A stretch of DNA of 64,000 nucleotides, taken from the NCBI RefSeq assembly GCF_000739995.1, contig NZ_BBJX01000002.1:62001-126000 (forward strand), written 5' to 3'. The notes under the pieces were generated by a model. It saw nothing but the letters and a program-made list of their open reading frames with translations, did not search any database and was not told the origin of the DNA. Each line of letters opens with the position of its first letter. Position 1 is the stretch's first letter. Source of the DNA: Comamonas granuli NBRC 101663. GTDB lineage: Bacteria > Pseudomonadota > Gammaproteobacteria > Burkholderiales > Burkholderiaceae_C. The position numbers were made by a program, and so were the translations under genes. Below are positions 1-13,115 of the stretch, one piece after another.

Positions 1-391
1 CCCCGACACCTACGAGAAGTTCGAGGAAGTGATCCTGATCCACGGCGTGCGCCAGGTGGCCGAGCTGGCCTACCACGACTACCTCACCCAGGAGCTGCCG
101 CAGCACGAGTTCCTGGGCGAGCTGGTGCAAAAGCAGCTCAAGTACTACCCCACGGTCACGCGCGAGCCCTTCCGCCACCAGGGCCGCATCCCCGCCCTGA
201 TCGAGAGCGGCAAGCTGGCCGCCGACCTGGGCGTGCCCGCGCTCAACCCGCTGGAGGACCGCGTGATGCTGTGCGGCAGCCCGGAGATGCTGGCCTCGCT
301 CAAGACGCTGCTGGAAAAGCGCGACTTCGAGGAAGGCAATACCACGCGCCCCGGCGACTTCGTGATCGAGCGCGCCTTCGTCGAGAAATGA
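1..391 (+). CDS. fpr: Ferredoxin/flavodoxin--NADP+ reductase, C-terminal part (gene enters from the left edge)
   Basis: The visible reading frame starts at base 2 (PDTYEKFEEVILIHGVR) and runs 129 residues to a TGA at 389-391. The segment ILIHGVRQVAELAY, a later stretch with LNPLEDRVMLCGSPEM and the end FVIERAFVEK are typical of the NADP-binding half of bacterial Fpr-type reductases, which pass electrons between NADPH and ferredoxin or flavodoxin using FAD. The N-terminal FAD-binding half lies outside the window. The stop codon overlaps the ATG of the next gene (ATGA at 388-391), so the two are translationally coupled. The family call is firm; the exact electron partner is not known. Confidence 0.85.
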   Translation, partial: PDTYEKFEEVILIHGVRQVAELAYHDYLTQELPQHEFLGELVQKQLKYYPTVTREPFRHQGRIPALIESGKLAADLGVPALNPLEDRVMLCGSPEMLASLKTLLEKRDFEEGNTTRPGDFVIERAFVEK

Positions 392-1176
392 GCCGCCTGC
401 GCCCCGCCCTGCTCCGCCCGGCGCTGGCGCTGCTGGCCGCGGCCAGCGCCGCGCTGCCTGCCCTGGCCCTGCAGCCGCTGGTCACCGACGACACCGGCAC
501 CCAGGGTGCGGGCGGCCAGCAACTGGAGCTGTCCTGGAGCCGCGGGCGCCTGCACACGGGCGCCGGGCGCACGGCGGTGCACACCCTGGCGCCGACCTAC
601 ACCTACGGCCTGGCCGAGGCGCTGGACGCCTACGCCAGCCTGCCCTACCAAAGCCTGCGCGGCGACGGCAGCCGCGCCCGCGGCTGGGGCAACGCAGTGC
701 TGGGCGCCAAGTGGCGCTTCTGCGAGAGCCCGGCCCGCCGGACCAGCCTGGCCCTCAAGCCCGAGCTGCTGCTGCCGGTCAGCCCGGCGCGCGAGGCCGC
801 CGGCCTGGGCGCGGGCAAGGTGTCGGCGCAGCTCACGGCCATTCTGAGCCAGGAGATGCCCTTCGGCGCCCTGCACGCCAACCTGGGCTGGGGCCGCGAG
901 CGCAGCCACAACGCCGCGGACCAGGCAACGCTGCGGCGCGTCTCGATCGCCCCCGTGTGGTCGCTCTCGAGCACGTTCCAGCTCGTCGCCGACCTGGGCC
1001 TGGAGAGCCGCCAGGCGGACGGCAACGGCGTGCGCACGCATTTCGTGGAGCTGGGCGCCATCTACAGCCCCGGCCCGGACCTGGACTTCGCTGTGGGGGC
1101 CCTGCGCACGCAGGACAACGCCGCGCCGCGCAGCCAGGGCACGACGCTCACCGCCGGTGTGACCTGGCGCTTTTGA
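388..1176 (+). CDS. Predicted exported beta-barrel-type protein (phenol-degradation MetA-like family)
   Basis: A 262-residue protein. Residues 1-27 form a signal peptide (RPALLRPALALLAAASAALPALA). The mature part has alternating polar/hydrophobic strands, the segment LAPTYTYGLAEALDAYASLP and a C-terminal phenylalanine (GVTWRF), all features of outer-membrane beta-strand proteins. The pattern recalls the MetA-like family first seen next to phenol degradation genes; members are widespread and their function is generally unknown. ATG was chosen because it overlaps the fpr stop. It is followed, with a one-base overlap (TGATG), by the shikimate kinase gene, suggesting one transcript. Family assignment is by pattern only. 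Confidence 0.6.
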   Translation: MSRLRPALLRPALALLAAASAALPALALQPLVTDDTGTQGAGGQQLELSWSRGRLHTGAGRTAVHTLAPTYTYGLAEALDAYASLPYQSLRGDGSRARGWGNAVLGAKWRFCESPARRTSLALKPELLLPVSPAREAAGLGAGKVSAQLTAILSQEMPFGALHANLGWGRERSHNAADQATLRRVSIAPVWSLSSTFQLVADLGLESRQADGNGVRTHFVELGAIYSPGPDLDFAVGALRTQDNAAPRSQGTTLTAGVTWRF

Positions 1177-1739
1177 TGCACACCGCCATGCCTACAACCT
1201 TCCCCACGCGCTGCGCGCTCGTCGGCATGCCCGGCTCGGGCAAATCCACCGTCGGGCGGCAACTGGCCCAGCGGCTCAAGGTGCCCTTCGTGGACCTGGA
1301 CCAGCGGCTCGAGGAGTCCCTGGGCACCAGCATCCGCGCCTTTTTTGCTGCCGAAGGCGAGGAGCGTTTTCGCGCACTGGAAGCCGAGATGCTCGCCCAG
1401 GTGGCGCAGGAGGGCGGCGGCATGGTGCTCTCCACCGGCGGCGGTACCGTGCTGCGTCCCGAGAACCGCGCCGCGCTGCGCCGCTTCGGCACGGTGCTGT
1501 ACCTGCGCGCCTCGCCCGACGACATCTTCCGCCGCATCCGCCACGACAAGACGCGCCCGCTGCTGCAGGTGGCCAACCCGCTGGAGCGCCTGCGCGAACT
1601 CTACGCCCAGCGTGACCCGCTGTACCGCGAGGCGGCGCATTTCACCATCGAGACGCACCGCCCCACGGTGGCCACGCTGGTGCACATGATCGTCATGCAA
1701 CTGGAGCTGGCGGCCCCCCATCCGCCCGAGGCGGGCTGA
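1176..1739 (+). CDS. aroK: Shikimate kinase
   Basis: 187 residues, the usual length. It phosphorylates shikimate with ATP in aromatic amino acid synthesis. Visible motifs: P-loop GMPGSGKST (about residues 17-25), substrate-binding DLDQRLEE, the GGG turn in STGGGTVL (about residue 88) and the lid segment RHDKTRPLL. The start ATG overlaps the preceding stop as TGATG; a second ATG lies four codons in. Its 3' end overlaps the convergent GGDEF-EAL gene by 47 bp. In many proteobacteria aroK sits with aroB next to pilus genes; here it follows fpr and a beta-barrel gene, so it may be a relocated or second copy. The enzymatic call is firm. Confidence 0.92.
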   Translation: MHTAMPTTFPTRCALVGMPGSGKSTVGRQLAQRLKVPFVDLDQRLEESLGTSIRAFFAAEGEERFRALEAEMLAQVAQEGGGMVLSTGGGTVLRPENRAALRRFGTVLYLRASPDDIFRRIRHDKTRPLLQVANPLERLRELYAQRDPLYREAAHFTIETHRPTVATLVHMIVMQLELAAPHPPEAG

Positions 1740-3807
1740 CGACCGCCCCGGCCCGGCGCTGGCGTTCCAGCCAGTCCAGCAGGGCCGCCAGCGGCATGGG
1801 GCGTGCGTACAGGTAGCCCTGGGCGGCGGCGCAGCCCTCGGCCTCCAGCAGCGCCCACTGCGGCGCGATCTCCACCCCTTCGGCCAGCGTCTGCAGGCCC
1901 AGGCTGCGCCCCATGGCGATCACCGCGCGGCAGATGGCCGCGTCGTTCGGGTCGGTGAGGATGTCGCGCACAAAGGACTTGTCGATCTTGATCTGGTCGA
2001 TGGGCAGGCGCTTGACGTAGTTGAGCGAGGAATACCCCGTGCCGAAGTCGTCGAGCGAAAAGCCCACGCCCAGGGCCTTGAGCTCGTTCATGGTGGCAAT
2101 CGTCTGTTCGATCTGCGTGAGCAGCATGCTCTCGGTGATCTCCAGCGTGAGCAGCGCCGGCGGCACGGCGCTGGCCTGCAGCAGCGCGCGCAGCTTGTCC
2201 ACGAAGCCGTCCTGGTGGAACTCGCGCGCACTCACGTTCACGGCCATGGACAGGCCGGCGGTGCGCGCGTCCGCCTGCCACGCCCCCAGGGTGCGGCAGG
2301 CCTGGGCCAGCACCCACTGGCCCATGGGCACGATGAGGCCGGTTTCCTCGGCCAGCGGGATGAACTCCTGCGGCGGCACCAGGCCGCGCTGCGGGTGCTG
2401 CCAGCGCAGCAGCGCCTCCACGCCCATGCAGCGCCCGCTGGCATCGACCTGGGGCTGGAAATGCAGCTCCAGCTCGCCGTGCGGCACGGCAGTACGCAGC
2501 TCGGCCTCCAGCCGGGCGCGCGCGCTGATGCGCGCCTGGATCAGCGGGTCGAAGAAGCGCACCGTATTGCGCCCCGCGGCCTTGGCCTGGTACATGGCCA
2601 GGTCGGCGCGCTTGAGCACCTCCTGCGCGCTGACGCTGTGGCCGAGGAACATGGTGACGCCCACGCTGGCGCTGCCCTGGTAGAGCACGGAGTCGATGGC
2701 GCAGGGCTGGGCCATTTGCTCGAGCACCTGGGCGGCGATGCGGTCGGCCTGGGCGACGGCGGCCTCCAGCGTCTCGTCGAGCTGCTGCACGAGCAGCACG
2801 AATTCATCACCCCCCATGCGCGCCACGGTGTCGCCCGCACGCACGCAGGTGCCCAGGCGGCGCGCCATTTCGGTGAGCAGCCGGTCGCCCATGTCGTGGC
2901 CCTGGGTGTCGTTGAGGTTCTTGAAGTGGTCCAGGTCCAGGTAGAGCAAGGCGCGGTAGCGCCCGCTGCGCGCGCTCGCCGCCATGCTTTGCTCCAGCCG
3001 GTCGCTCAGCAGGCGGCGGTTGGGCAGACCGGTGAGCGGGTCGAAGAAGGCCAGTTGCCAGGCCTGCAGTTCCGCCTGCTTGCGCGCGGTGATGTCGCGC
3101 CACACGCAGTACAGCGCGTCGTGCCCCTGCAGCTCGATGCGCGCGAGCGTGACCTCGACGGGAAAGCACGCGCCATTGGCACGCCGGTGCTCCCACTCAA
3201 AGCGCACCACCCCATCGCGCAGGGCGCGCTGCATCATTTCTTCGGCCTTCTCGAACGAGGGGCGGCCATCGGGCTGGAATTCGGGCGAGAGGCGCGCGGG
3301 ATGGCGCAGGATGTCGTCGCGCCGCGTGTAGCCCAGCACCTGCACGGCAGCGTGGTTGCAGTCGGTGAACTGCCCGTTCTCGATGAGCCAGCACGGATCG
3401 GGCGAATGGTCGAACAGGTCGCGAAAGCGCTTTTCGCTGTGCCGCAGCGCCTGGGCCTGGTCCTGCGGCGCGCCCTGCGCCCAGCGGCGCGCCGCCAGCA
3501 CATGGGACAGTGCCAGGGCAAACCGCGCCAACAGAGGGTCGCAGCCGGCAAAGGCCTGCGGGTCGTGCAGCTCCAGGCACAGGGCACCGAGCGCCTGGCC
3601 GTCCAGGGCCAGGTCGAAGACCCGAGCCGGCGCCAGCGGGCCCGCGGCCGGTGCGGCGCGCCAGTGCACGCGGCGCACGCCGGGCAGGCGGGCCAGGACC
3701 GCCTCGAGGTGCGGCCCCAGGGCAGGCTCCGGCAGGGCGGCGGCCTCGGCCAGCAGCGCCCACAGGTGCTGCGCCCAGGTGTCGCCGTGCTCCGGGTCCA
3801 TGGCCAT
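1693..3807 (-). CDS. PAS-GGDEF-EAL cyclic-di-GMP signalling protein
   Basis: 704 residues, predicted soluble. After a poorly conserved N-terminal region of about 120 residues comes a PAS domain ([20 protein letters not shown]; end [14 protein letters not shown]), then a GGDEF domain with intact [11 protein letters not shown] and then an EAL domain with [26 protein letters not shown] and [17 protein letters not shown] domains make cyclic-di-GMP and EAL domains break it down; both key motifs are intact, so net activity cannot be told from sequence. No transmembrane segment is seen. Start: ATG at 3807 has AGGAG seven bases upstream; a second ATG two codons later is possible. It is transcribed toward aroK and the two 3' ends overlap. 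Confidence 0.9.
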   Translation of the reverse strand: MAMDPEHGDTWAQHLWALLAEAAALPEPALGPHLEAVLARLPGVRRVHWRAAPAAGPLAPARVFDLALDGQALGALCLELHDPQAFAGCDPLLARFALALSHVLAARRWAQGAPQDQAQALRHSEKRFRDLFDHSPDPCWLIENGQFTDCNHAAVQVLGYTRRDDILRHPARLSPEFQPDGRPSFEKAEEMMQRALRDGVVRFEWEHRRANGACFPVEVTLARIELQGHDALYCVWRDITARKQAELQAWQLAFFDPLTGLPNRRLLSDRLEQSMAASARSGRYRALLYLDLDHFKNLNDTQGHDMGDRLLTEMARRLGTCVRAGDTVARMGGDEFVLLVQQLDETLEAAVAQADRIAAQVLEQMAQPCAIDSVLYQGSASVGVTMFLGHSVSAQEVLKRADLAMYQAKAAGRNTVRFFDPLIQARISARARLEAELRTAVPHGELELHFQPQVDASGRCMGVEALLRWQHPQRGLVPPQEFIPLAEETGLIVPMGQWVLAQACRTLGAWQADARTAGLSMAVNVSAREFHQDGFVDKLRALLQASAVPPALLTLEITESMLLTQIEQTIATMNELKALGVGFSLDDFGTGYSSLNYVKRLPIDQIKIDKSFVRDILTDPNDAAICRAVIAMGRSLGLQTLAEGVEIAPQWALLEAEGCAAAQGYLYARPMPLAALLDWLERQRRAGAVVSPPRADGGPPAPVA

Positions 3808-3911
3808 GCCTTCGCTCCTGCGCTGAAGATGCCAAAAAGTGTCGTGCCAGGTGGCCGCGGCGTCAAGCCGGCCGGTGCGGGCCGCCGCCGCCCGCCCGGC
3901 AGCGCCGGCGC

Positions 3912-6653
<2,742 letters not shown>

Positions 6654-6687
6654 GGGACTCACCTGTGCTGCGGGTTGGAGAGAAGAC

Positions 6688-6760
6688 AGGTGAGCGCCGT
6701 TGACAAGATCAGCCCAAGCCTGACGGGCCACGCACGGGCCCGCTGCAACGCTCCTTGGGA
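6688..6760 (-). promoter_or_regulatory. S-adenosylhomocysteine (SAH) riboswitch upstream of metH2
   Basis: Read on the minus strand, the leader holds the SAH riboswitch core in order: CCCAAGGAGCG (6759-6749), a CGGGCC/GGCCCG hairpin, AGGCTTGGG (closing the first helix with CCCAAG), and CAACGGCGCTCACC (6702-6689), whose CGCTC can pair with the early GAGCG to form the pseudoknot. This matches the known consensus of SAH riboswitches, which turn on SAH-recycling genes such as ahcY and metH when SAH accumulates. It ends about 35 bases before the metH2 start codon. The call rests on motif order and pairing read by eye; no covariance model was run. Confidence 0.85.
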
Positions 6761-6945
6761 AGGCGGCAATTTTACTGCCCTTCCCTCGGGCGCCCGGCAC
6801 CTGCGGCCCTGCCCCTGCCGCTGACCGGGATTCCCCCACCCCGGCAGCCCTGCGCACACCGGGAAAATGGTATCTTTTTGTACGCCATCGCACACGGGCA
6901 GCGACCCCACCGTCGCAGCATGGGCGCACCACCAGGAGACAACCG

Positions 6946-7362
6946 ATGAATCTCGACCGGTTCAAGCAGCAGCATGTGGAGATCCTGCAGACCATTGCAC
7001 AGATGCGCAAGCATGTGCACGCCGGCATCCCGGAAAACGCCGATGCCATCGCGCAGGGCATCATGGCCCTGCGCACCAAGGTGAACCTGCACCTGTCGGT
7101 CGAAGACCGGGTGCTGTATCCGCAGATCCACAAGCTGGAGGACGAGCGCCTGGTGCGCCTGGCCAAGACCTACCAGGACGAGATGCAGGGCCTGACCAGT
7201 GCCTTCGTGGATTTCTGCACCCGCTGGACCTTTGCCAACGCGATTGCGGCCCAGCCCGAGAAATTCCGCCAGGACGCCAACACCGTGATGAAGGCACTGC
7301 ACGAGCGCGTGCAGCGCGAGAACACCGAGTTCTATCCCCGGCTGGAACAGTCCGTCAGCTAG
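6946..7362 (+). CDS. Hemerythrin HHE-domain protein
   Basis: 138 residues forming one four-helix hemerythrin-like domain. Candidate di-iron ligands are in FKQQHVEIL (His near residue 10), [11 protein letters not shown] (His/Glu near 50) and [13 protein letters not shown] (His/Glu near 120). Such proteins bind O2 or NO, or protect iron centres. AGGAG sits before the ATG. A clear paralogue is encoded next to norB at 34546-34956: both start MN-DKFK/DRFK-QH and end REN-EFYPR. The 3' end overlaps the convergent transporter gene by 8 bp. No Anr, NorR or other recognisable operator was found in its 290 bp upstream region. Confidence 0.85.
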   Translation: MNLDRFKQQHVEILQTIAQMRKHVHAGIPENADAIAQGIMALRTKVNLHLSVEDRVLYPQIHKLEDERLVRLAKTYQDEMQGLTSAFVDFCTRWTFANAIAAQPEKFRQDANTVMKALHERVQRENTEFYPRLEQSVS

Positions 7363-7819
7363 CGGCCGGCGCGCCCAGCGCCGATGCGGGCAGGCCGAAC
7401 ACCTTGTCGAAGCCCCAGTTGAAGACAAAGGTGTAGCACAGGAAGAAGGCGATCAGGCCCAGGTCCATGACCAGCGCCTCCCACAGGCTGATGCCGAACC
7501 ACCACGCGAACATGGGCACCAGCGTGACGACCAGCCCGCCCTCGAAGCCCACGGCATGCGCCACGCGGCGGCGCAGGCTGCGCCCGCGCACGCGCTGACG
7601 CGCCTCCCAGCGCTCGAACAGGGTGTTGAAGAACACGTTCCAGGCGATGGCCACGGCCGACGAGGCCACGGCCATGATGCCCGAATGCTCCAGGCCCTGG
7701 CCCGTGTAGCCCGCCAGCCCCCAGGTGACCACGGCGATGGCGATGAGTTCGTAGATGGAGACGTAGACCACGCGGCGGCGCAGGCCCTGCAGTCCGGGGA
7801 TGGGCGGTGGAGAAGACAT
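7355..7819 (-). CDS. PACE-family multidrug efflux transporter (AceI-like, tandem BTP domains)
   Basis: 154 residues with four predicted transmembrane helices arranged as two bacterial transmembrane pair repeats. The first helix holds the glutamate expected in PACE transporters (RVVYVSIYELIAIAVVTWG), and the second repeat carries FEGGLVVTLVPMFAWWFG; conserved WNVFFNTLFERWE and CYTFVFNWGFDKVF follow each pair. Family members are proton-driven exporters of biocides such as chlorhexidine and of polyamines; the natural substrate here is unknown. No strong ribosome binding site is visible before the ATG at 7819. It is convergent with the hemerythrin gene. Confidence 0.88.
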   Translation of the reverse strand: MSSPPPIPGLQGLRRRVVYVSIYELIAIAVVTWGLAGYTGQGLEHSGIMAVASSAVAIAWNVFFNTLFERWEARQRVRGRSLRRRVAHAVGFEGGLVVTLVPMFAWWFGISLWEALVMDLGLIAFFLCYTFVFNWGFDKVFGLPASALGAPAAS

Positions 7820-7962
7820 GGGAGCGCAATGGTAGCCGAGCCGCGCAGAGACCGTCGCGGTTATGCAAAGCGCGCATTACCCCACAAATCACCGGCCTTG
7901 GACAAGCGCAAACGGTGGGCATATTCTCTGCGGCTTGACTTGATCCCACGAGGAAACCCGCC

Positions 7963-9270
7963 ATGTCGCATCCCAGCGGAACGCCCGGCAACATCACCCA
8001 CCCCCTCCCCTCCTACCTCGACCCCCAGCACCTCGGTCCCTGGGGCATCTACCTGCAGCAGGTGGACCGCGTCACGCCCTACCTGGGCAGCCTGGCACGC
8101 TGGGTCGAGACCCTGAAGCGCCCCAAGCGCGCCCTGATCGTGGACGTGCCCATCGAGATGGACGACGGCACCATCGCGCACTTCGAGGGCTACCGCGTAC
8201 AGCACAACCTGAGCCGCGGCCCCGGCAAGGGCGGCGTGCGCTTTCACCAGGACGTGACGCTGTCGGAGGTGATGGCCCTGTCGGCCTGGATGTCGATCAA
8301 GAACGCCGCCGTGAACGTGCCCTATGGCGGCGCCAAGGGCGGCATCCGCGTCGATCCCAAGAAGCTCTCGCGCGCCGAGCTCGAACGCCTCACGCGCCGC
8401 TACACCAGCGAGATCGGCCTGCTCATCGGCCCCACCAAGGACATTCCGGCGCCCGATGTGAACACCAACGGCCAGATCATGGCCTGGATGATGGACACCT
8501 ACTCCATGAACGTGGGCGCCACCGCCACGGGCGTGGTCACCGGCAAGCCGGTGGACCTGGGCGGCTCCCTGGGCCGCGTGGAGGCCACGGGCCGCGGCGT
8601 GTTCACCGTGGGCTGCGAAGCGGCAGAGCGCATTGGCATGCAGATCGCCGGCGCGCGCGTGGCCGTGCAGGGCTTTGGCAACGTGGGCGGCACGGCCGGC
8701 CGCCTGTTCGCCGACGCCGGTGCCAAGGTCGTGGCCGTGCAGGACCACACGGGCAGCATCTACAACGCCCGGGGCCTGGACGCCGCCGCCCTGCAGGCGC
8801 ATGTGCAGCAAACCGGCGGCGTGGCCGGCTTTGCCGGGGCCGAGGCCATGGCGAACGGCGATTTCTGGGGCGTGGACTGCGACATCCTCATCCCCGCCGC
8901 GCTGGAAGGCCAGCTCACCCAGGACAACGCCGGCAAGGTCAAGGCGCGGATGGTGATCGAGGGCGCCAACGGCCCCACCACCCCCGAGGCCGACGACATC
9001 CTCAACGACAAGGGCGTGCTGGTGCTGCCCGACGTGATCGCCAACGCCGGCGGCGTGACGGTGAGCTACTTCGAATGGGTGCAGGACTTCTCCAGCTTCT
9101 TCTGGACCGAGGACGAGATCAACGCCCGCCTGGTGCGCATCATGAAGGAGGCGTTTGCCGCCGTCTGGCAGGTGGCGCAGGAGAACAAGGTCTCGCTGCG
9201 CACGGCCACCTTCATCGTCGCCTGCAAGCGCATCCTGCACGCGCGCGAAATGCGCGGCCTGTACCCCTGA
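7963..9270 (+). CDS. gdhA: Glutamate dehydrogenase (Glu/Leu/Phe/Val dehydrogenase family)
   Basis: 435 residues. It interconverts glutamate and 2-oxoglutarate plus ammonia. The N-terminal substrate domain carries [10 protein letters not shown], the catalytic lysine region [15 protein letters not shown] (about residues 111-125) and [14 protein letters not shown]; the C-terminal Rossmann domain starts near [21 protein letters not shown] lies before the ATG. The coenzyme preference (NAD or NADP) cannot be fixed by eye. A strong intrinsic terminator follows. Nearby glutamate-producing hut genes make a catabolic role reasonable, but the gene has its own transcript. Confidence 0.93.
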   Translation: MSHPSGTPGNITHPLPSYLDPQHLGPWGIYLQQVDRVTPYLGSLARWVETLKRPKRALIVDVPIEMDDGTIAHFEGYRVQHNLSRGPGKGGVRFHQDVTLSEVMALSAWMSIKNAAVNVPYGGAKGGIRVDPKKLSRAELERLTRRYTSEIGLLIGPTKDIPAPDVNTNGQIMAWMMDTYSMNVGATATGVVTGKPVDLGGSLGRVEATGRGVFTVGCEAAERIGMQIAGARVAVQGFGNVGGTAGRLFADAGAKVVAVQDHTGSIYNARGLDAAALQAHVQQTGGVAGFAGAEAMANGDFWGVDCDILIPAALEGQLTQDNAGKVKARMVIEGANGPTTPEADDILNDKGVLVLPDVIANAGGVTVSYFEWVQDFSSFFWTEDEINARLVRIMKEAFAAVWQVAQENKVSLRTATFIVACKRILHAREMRGLYP

Positions 9271-9330
9271 TGGCCCCCTGACCCGCGTTTCGGAGCCCGG
9301 CCCACCCCGCCGGGCCTCCTGCGAAGAAGG

Positions 9331-9363
9331 CCCCTGGCGTCCGATCGGCGCCAGGGGTTTTTT
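9331..9363 (+). terminator. Intrinsic terminator after gdhA
   Basis: CCCCTGGCG (9331-9339) pairs with CGCCAGGGG (9349-9357) and is followed by six T. The minus-strand hypothetical gene stops at its edge, so the hairpin may serve both directions, although only the + side has a T run. Confidence 0.9.
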
Positions 9364-10481
9364 CATGGCAGCCCGCCCCGCGCCGCCACCGGCGTGACCG
9401 TGCGCAAGGCCAGGCAAAAAGGCTGCTCGCAGGCTGCGCGCCCCGCGTAGGGGCAGCCGGGGGTGTGGCACAGCGCGGCCTCGCGGTCGCGGGCGGCGTC
9501 GGTGTCGCGCGGGGCCTGGCCGCTGGCCTGGAGCTGGGCCATGTGCAGCCAGGGGTCTTGCCGGGGCTGCAGCAGCTCGCGGCCATAGACGGTGGCCGCC
9601 GCCGCGCCCTGGCCCGGGGGCTGCAGGTCGAGCTGGAGCAGCGCGCTGGTGCGCGGCGCCTGGGGCCCTTGCGGCTGCAGCACCAGCGCCCAGGTGCCGG
9701 AGGCCAGGGCCGCCGGCGGGCCGGTGAACGCGCCCGCCAGTGGCGGCGGGGCCGCGGTTGCAGCCGCTGGGGCGGGCAGCGCCTGGAGCCAGGGCGCCGG
9801 CACGCGCAGCGCGAGCGAGAAGGCGCGCGCGCCCGCGGCGGTCTGCACCACGCCCTGGCCCACCAGCCAGGTCTGCAGGGGCGGCAGGCCGGGGGCATCC
9901 GGCGCGCCATCGACCAGGGGCAGCAGCGCCGCAGGCCAGGGCTGTGCGGCCCCCATGCGCTGCGGCTGCACGGATGCCGTGAGCTGCTGCACCAGCGCGG
10001 AGAGCAGTTGGCGCAGCGGTGCGCCCACGCCCGCGGCAGGCCAGGGCGCGCGCACGGGAACGGCGCCGGCCATGCCGGATGCGCCCGGCTGCGGCGCCGG
10101 CCTGCCGGGCACCGCGGGCACCGCGGGCACCGCGGGCACCGCGGGCACCGCGGGCACCGCGGGCGCAGGGGGCCGGGGCGCCGCCGGCGCATGGCCCTGG
10201 GACGCCCCGGGAGCGGCGCCCAGGTGGCTGCGCGCCTGGGGGGAGAGGTGCAGCGCGTCCTGCGCGGGAGGCGGGGGCGCTGCGGCGGGCCCGGGGGCCG
10301 CAGGGGACGGCAGGGGCATGGCGGCGGCAGGGGCGCCGGGCGGCAGGCCCGGGCTGGCGGGCGGCGGAGCGGGCGCGCGTTCGCCGCCCAGCAGCATGCC
10401 CTGGCGCTGCAGCGCGGCCTCCGCCAGCGCGAGGGCCAGGGCGGGCGGCGCGCCCCGGGGTGGGTCGAGGTTCACGGACAT
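9363..10481 (-). CDS. Proline/alanine-rich hypothetical protein with a C-terminal cysteine cluster
   Basis: 372 residues, function not recognised. Residues 1-150 are low-complexity Pro/Ala/Gly, with LHLSPQARSHL in the middle and a PAV tripeptide repeated six times, encoded by a perfect 9-bp tandem repeat. The C-terminal half is more globular (PLQTWLVGQGVVQ, FSLALRVPAPWL, LLQLDLQP) and ends with four cysteines spaced C-x4-C-x7-C-x4-C (LCHTPGCPYAGRAACEQPFC), which could bind a metal. The proline-rich front with an LSPQA motif faintly recalls flagellar hook-length proteins, but no flagellar genes are near. The start ATG at 10481 (MSVNLDPP) was chosen over one 17 codons earlier as the more compact option. 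Confidence 0.6.
   Translation of the reverse strand: MSVNLDPPRGAPPALALALAEAALQRQGMLLGGERAPAPPPASPGLPPGAPAAAMPLPSPAAPGPAAAPPPPAQDALHLSPQARSHLGAAPGASQGHAPAAPRPPAPAVPAVPAVPAVPAVPAVPGRPAPQPGASGMAGAVPVRAPWPAAGVGAPLRQLLSALVQQLTASVQPQRMGAAQPWPAALLPLVDGAPDAPGLPPLQTWLVGQGVVQTAAGARAFSLALRVPAPWLQALPAPAAATAAPPPLAGAFTGPPAALASGTWALVLQPQGPQAPRTSALLQLDLQPPGQGAAAATVYGRELLQPRQDPWLHMAQLQASGQAPRDTDAARDREAALCHTPGCPYAGRAACEQPFCLALRTVTPVAARGGLP
10107..10160. repeat. 9-bp tandem repeat, six perfect units (GGGCACCGC on + strand)
   Basis: Six exact head-to-tail copies of GGGCACCGC lie inside the hypothetical gene and encode Ala-Val-Pro repeats in frame. Unit length is a multiple of three, so copy-number change would lengthen or shorten the protein without a frameshift. 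Confidence 0.97.
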
Positions 10482-10580
10482 GCCGGCATGCGGGTGCGGG
10501 CCGCGTGCACGGGGGGTGCGCGGCATCCGCATTCTGCAACGTTTGCCCGCGCCGGGCCGGTGGCGCCCCCAAGCCGCTAC

Positions 10581-10640
10581 TTGCTATTCATTCAATAGCT
10601 GCTTGCGCTTGCCTGCCATGCCCTGCAGGCCCATTTCACC
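10581..10640 (+). repeat. Dispersed two-hairpin intergenic repeat, copy A
   Basis: Starts with GCTATTCATTCAATAGC (hairpin 1), continues GCTTGCGCTTGCC and ends CTGCAGGCCCATTTCACC. Lies between the metH1 stop (10657) and the start of the next minus-strand gene (10481). One of six copies in the window sharing the same order of elements. Confidence 0.85.
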
Positions 10641-10656
10641 CCATGCGGCGGCGGCT

Positions 10657-11721
<1,065 letters not shown>

Positions 11722-11780
11722 GGGGTGGGATTGTAGGAAAGCCCCCCAAGACGCAAGCGCAGCGGGGTCTTGCGCCCTTG

Positions 11781-13049
11781 CTAGGGCAAGGGGGCGCCCG
11801 TGCCGTGCGCGATGCGCCCCTGGCGCACCACGGTGCAGGCCGGCCGCTGGCCCAGCCAGTAGGCCAGCTCCGCCAGCTCGTCCACGGGCCACAGCACGAA
11901 GTCGGCCGCGCGGCCCGCGGCCAGCAGGCCATGCGTGTCCTGCAGGCCCAGCGCCCGCGCTGCATGCCGGGTGATGCCGGCCAGCGCCTCGGGCACCGTC
12001 AGGCGGAACAGGGTGCACGCCATGTTGGCCATGAGCAGCAGGCTGAGGGCGGGCGAGGTGCCCGGATTGTGGTCGGTGGACACGGCCATGGGCACGCCCG
12101 CGGCGCGCAGTTGCGCGATGGGCGGCAGGTGCGTGTCGCGCAGGGTGTAGTAGGCGCCGGGCAGCAGCACGGCCACGGTGCCCGCTGCCTGCATGGCGGC
12201 AATGCCCTGCGGGGAGAGGTGCTCGATGTGGTCGCACGACAGCGCCTGGTAGCGCGCCGCAAGCTGCGCCCCGCCCATGTCGGAGAGCTGCCCGGCGTGC
12301 AGCTTGACGGGCAGGCCCAGGCGCTGGGCGGCGGCGAAGACCTGTTCGGTCTCGGCCAGTGAGAAGGCGATGCGCTCGCAGAACGCATCCACCGCGTCCA
12401 CCAGGCCTTCTTCGGCAAGCTGGGGCAGCATCTGCTGGCACACCAGGTCGATGTAGTCCTGGCTGCGCCCGGCGTATTCCGGCGGCAGAGCGTGCGCCCC
12501 CAGGAAGGTGGTGCGCACCGTGATGCCCAGCGCGCCCCCCAGGCGGCGCGCCACGCGCAGCTGCTTGCGCTCGTGCTCCAAGGCCAGGCCGTAGCCGGAC
12601 TTGATTTCGATGGCGCACACGCCCTCGGCCATCAGGGCCTGCAGGCGTGGCAGGGCGCTGGCGTACAGCGCGTCCTCGCTGGCCGCGCGCGTGGCGCGCA
12701 CGCTGGAGACGATGCCGCCCCCGGCGCGCGCCACCTCCTCGTAGCTCGCGCCGTCCAGGCGCAGGGCGAATTCATGCGCGCGCTGGCCGCCGTACACCAG
12801 GTGGGTGTGGCAGTCGACCAGGCCGGGCGTGGCCCAGGCGCCCTGGGCGTCGTGGCGCGGCAGCGCACCATGGGCCGCGGGCAGCGCCTCCTGCGGGCCC
12901 AGCCAGGCGATGCGCCCGCCCTGCACCACCAGCGCGGCGCACGCGCCCTCGGCGACGGGCACATCGGGCGCGGCCAGGCTGCCGGCCAGGCGCAGGTTGT
13001 GCCAGATGCCGTCGGCGCTGGCGCGCCCCGGAGCTTGCATTGCCGTCAT
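11781..13049 (-). CDS. hutI: Imidazolonepropionase
   Basis: 422 residues. Third enzyme of histidine breakdown; hydrolyses imidazolonepropionate to formiminoglutamate. Amidohydrolase motifs: [15 protein letters not shown] (metal-binding His pair near residue 80), [27 protein letters not shown], and [10 protein letters not shown] with the metal aspartate. AGGAG lies five bases before the ATG and sits inside repeat copy B. It is the last gene of the hutG-hutD-hutI run. Confidence 0.96.
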   Translation of the reverse strand: MTAMQAPGRASADGIWHNLRLAGSLAAPDVPVAEGACAALVVQGGRIAWLGPQEALPAAHGALPRHDAQGAWATPGLVDCHTHLVYGGQRAHEFALRLDGASYEEVARAGGGIVSSVRATRAASEDALYASALPRLQALMAEGVCAIEIKSGYGLALEHERKQLRVARRLGGALGITVRTTFLGAHALPPEYAGRSQDYIDLVCQQMLPQLAEEGLVDAVDAFCERIAFSLAETEQVFAAAQRLGLPVKLHAGQLSDMGGAQLAARYQALSCDHIEHLSPQGIAAMQAAGTVAVLLPGAYYTLRDTHLPPIAQLRAAGVPMAVSTDHNPGTSPALSLLLMANMACTLFRLTVPEALAGITRHAARALGLQDTHGLLAAGRAADFVLWPVDELAELAYWLGQRPACTVVRQGRIAHGTGAPLP

Positions 13050-13050
13050 A

Positions 13051-13115
13051 TTTGCTCCTGTATTGATAGCTGCTTACGCTTGTCCATAGAGCGCTGCAGG
13101 CCGATTTCACTCAAA
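13051..13115 (+). repeat. Dispersed two-hairpin intergenic repeat, copy B
   Basis: Fills the hutD-hutI gap completely. Its left end holds the AGGAG ribosome binding site of hutI (minus strand) and its right end (GGCCGATTTCACTCA) supplies the TGA stop codon of hutD at 13111-13113. Hairpin 2 is ACGCTTGTCCATAGAGCGC. Confidence 0.88.

Noticed and set aside
6850-6945. NorR or Anr site before the first hemerythrin gene
   Set aside because: The stretch GGTATCTTTTTGTACG has GGT but no ACC at the right spacing, and no TTGAT-N4-ATCAA is present.
10107-10160. Short direct repeats that could suggest a CRISPR array
   Set aside because: Units are 9 bp without spacers and in frame within a coding region; it is a minisatellite.
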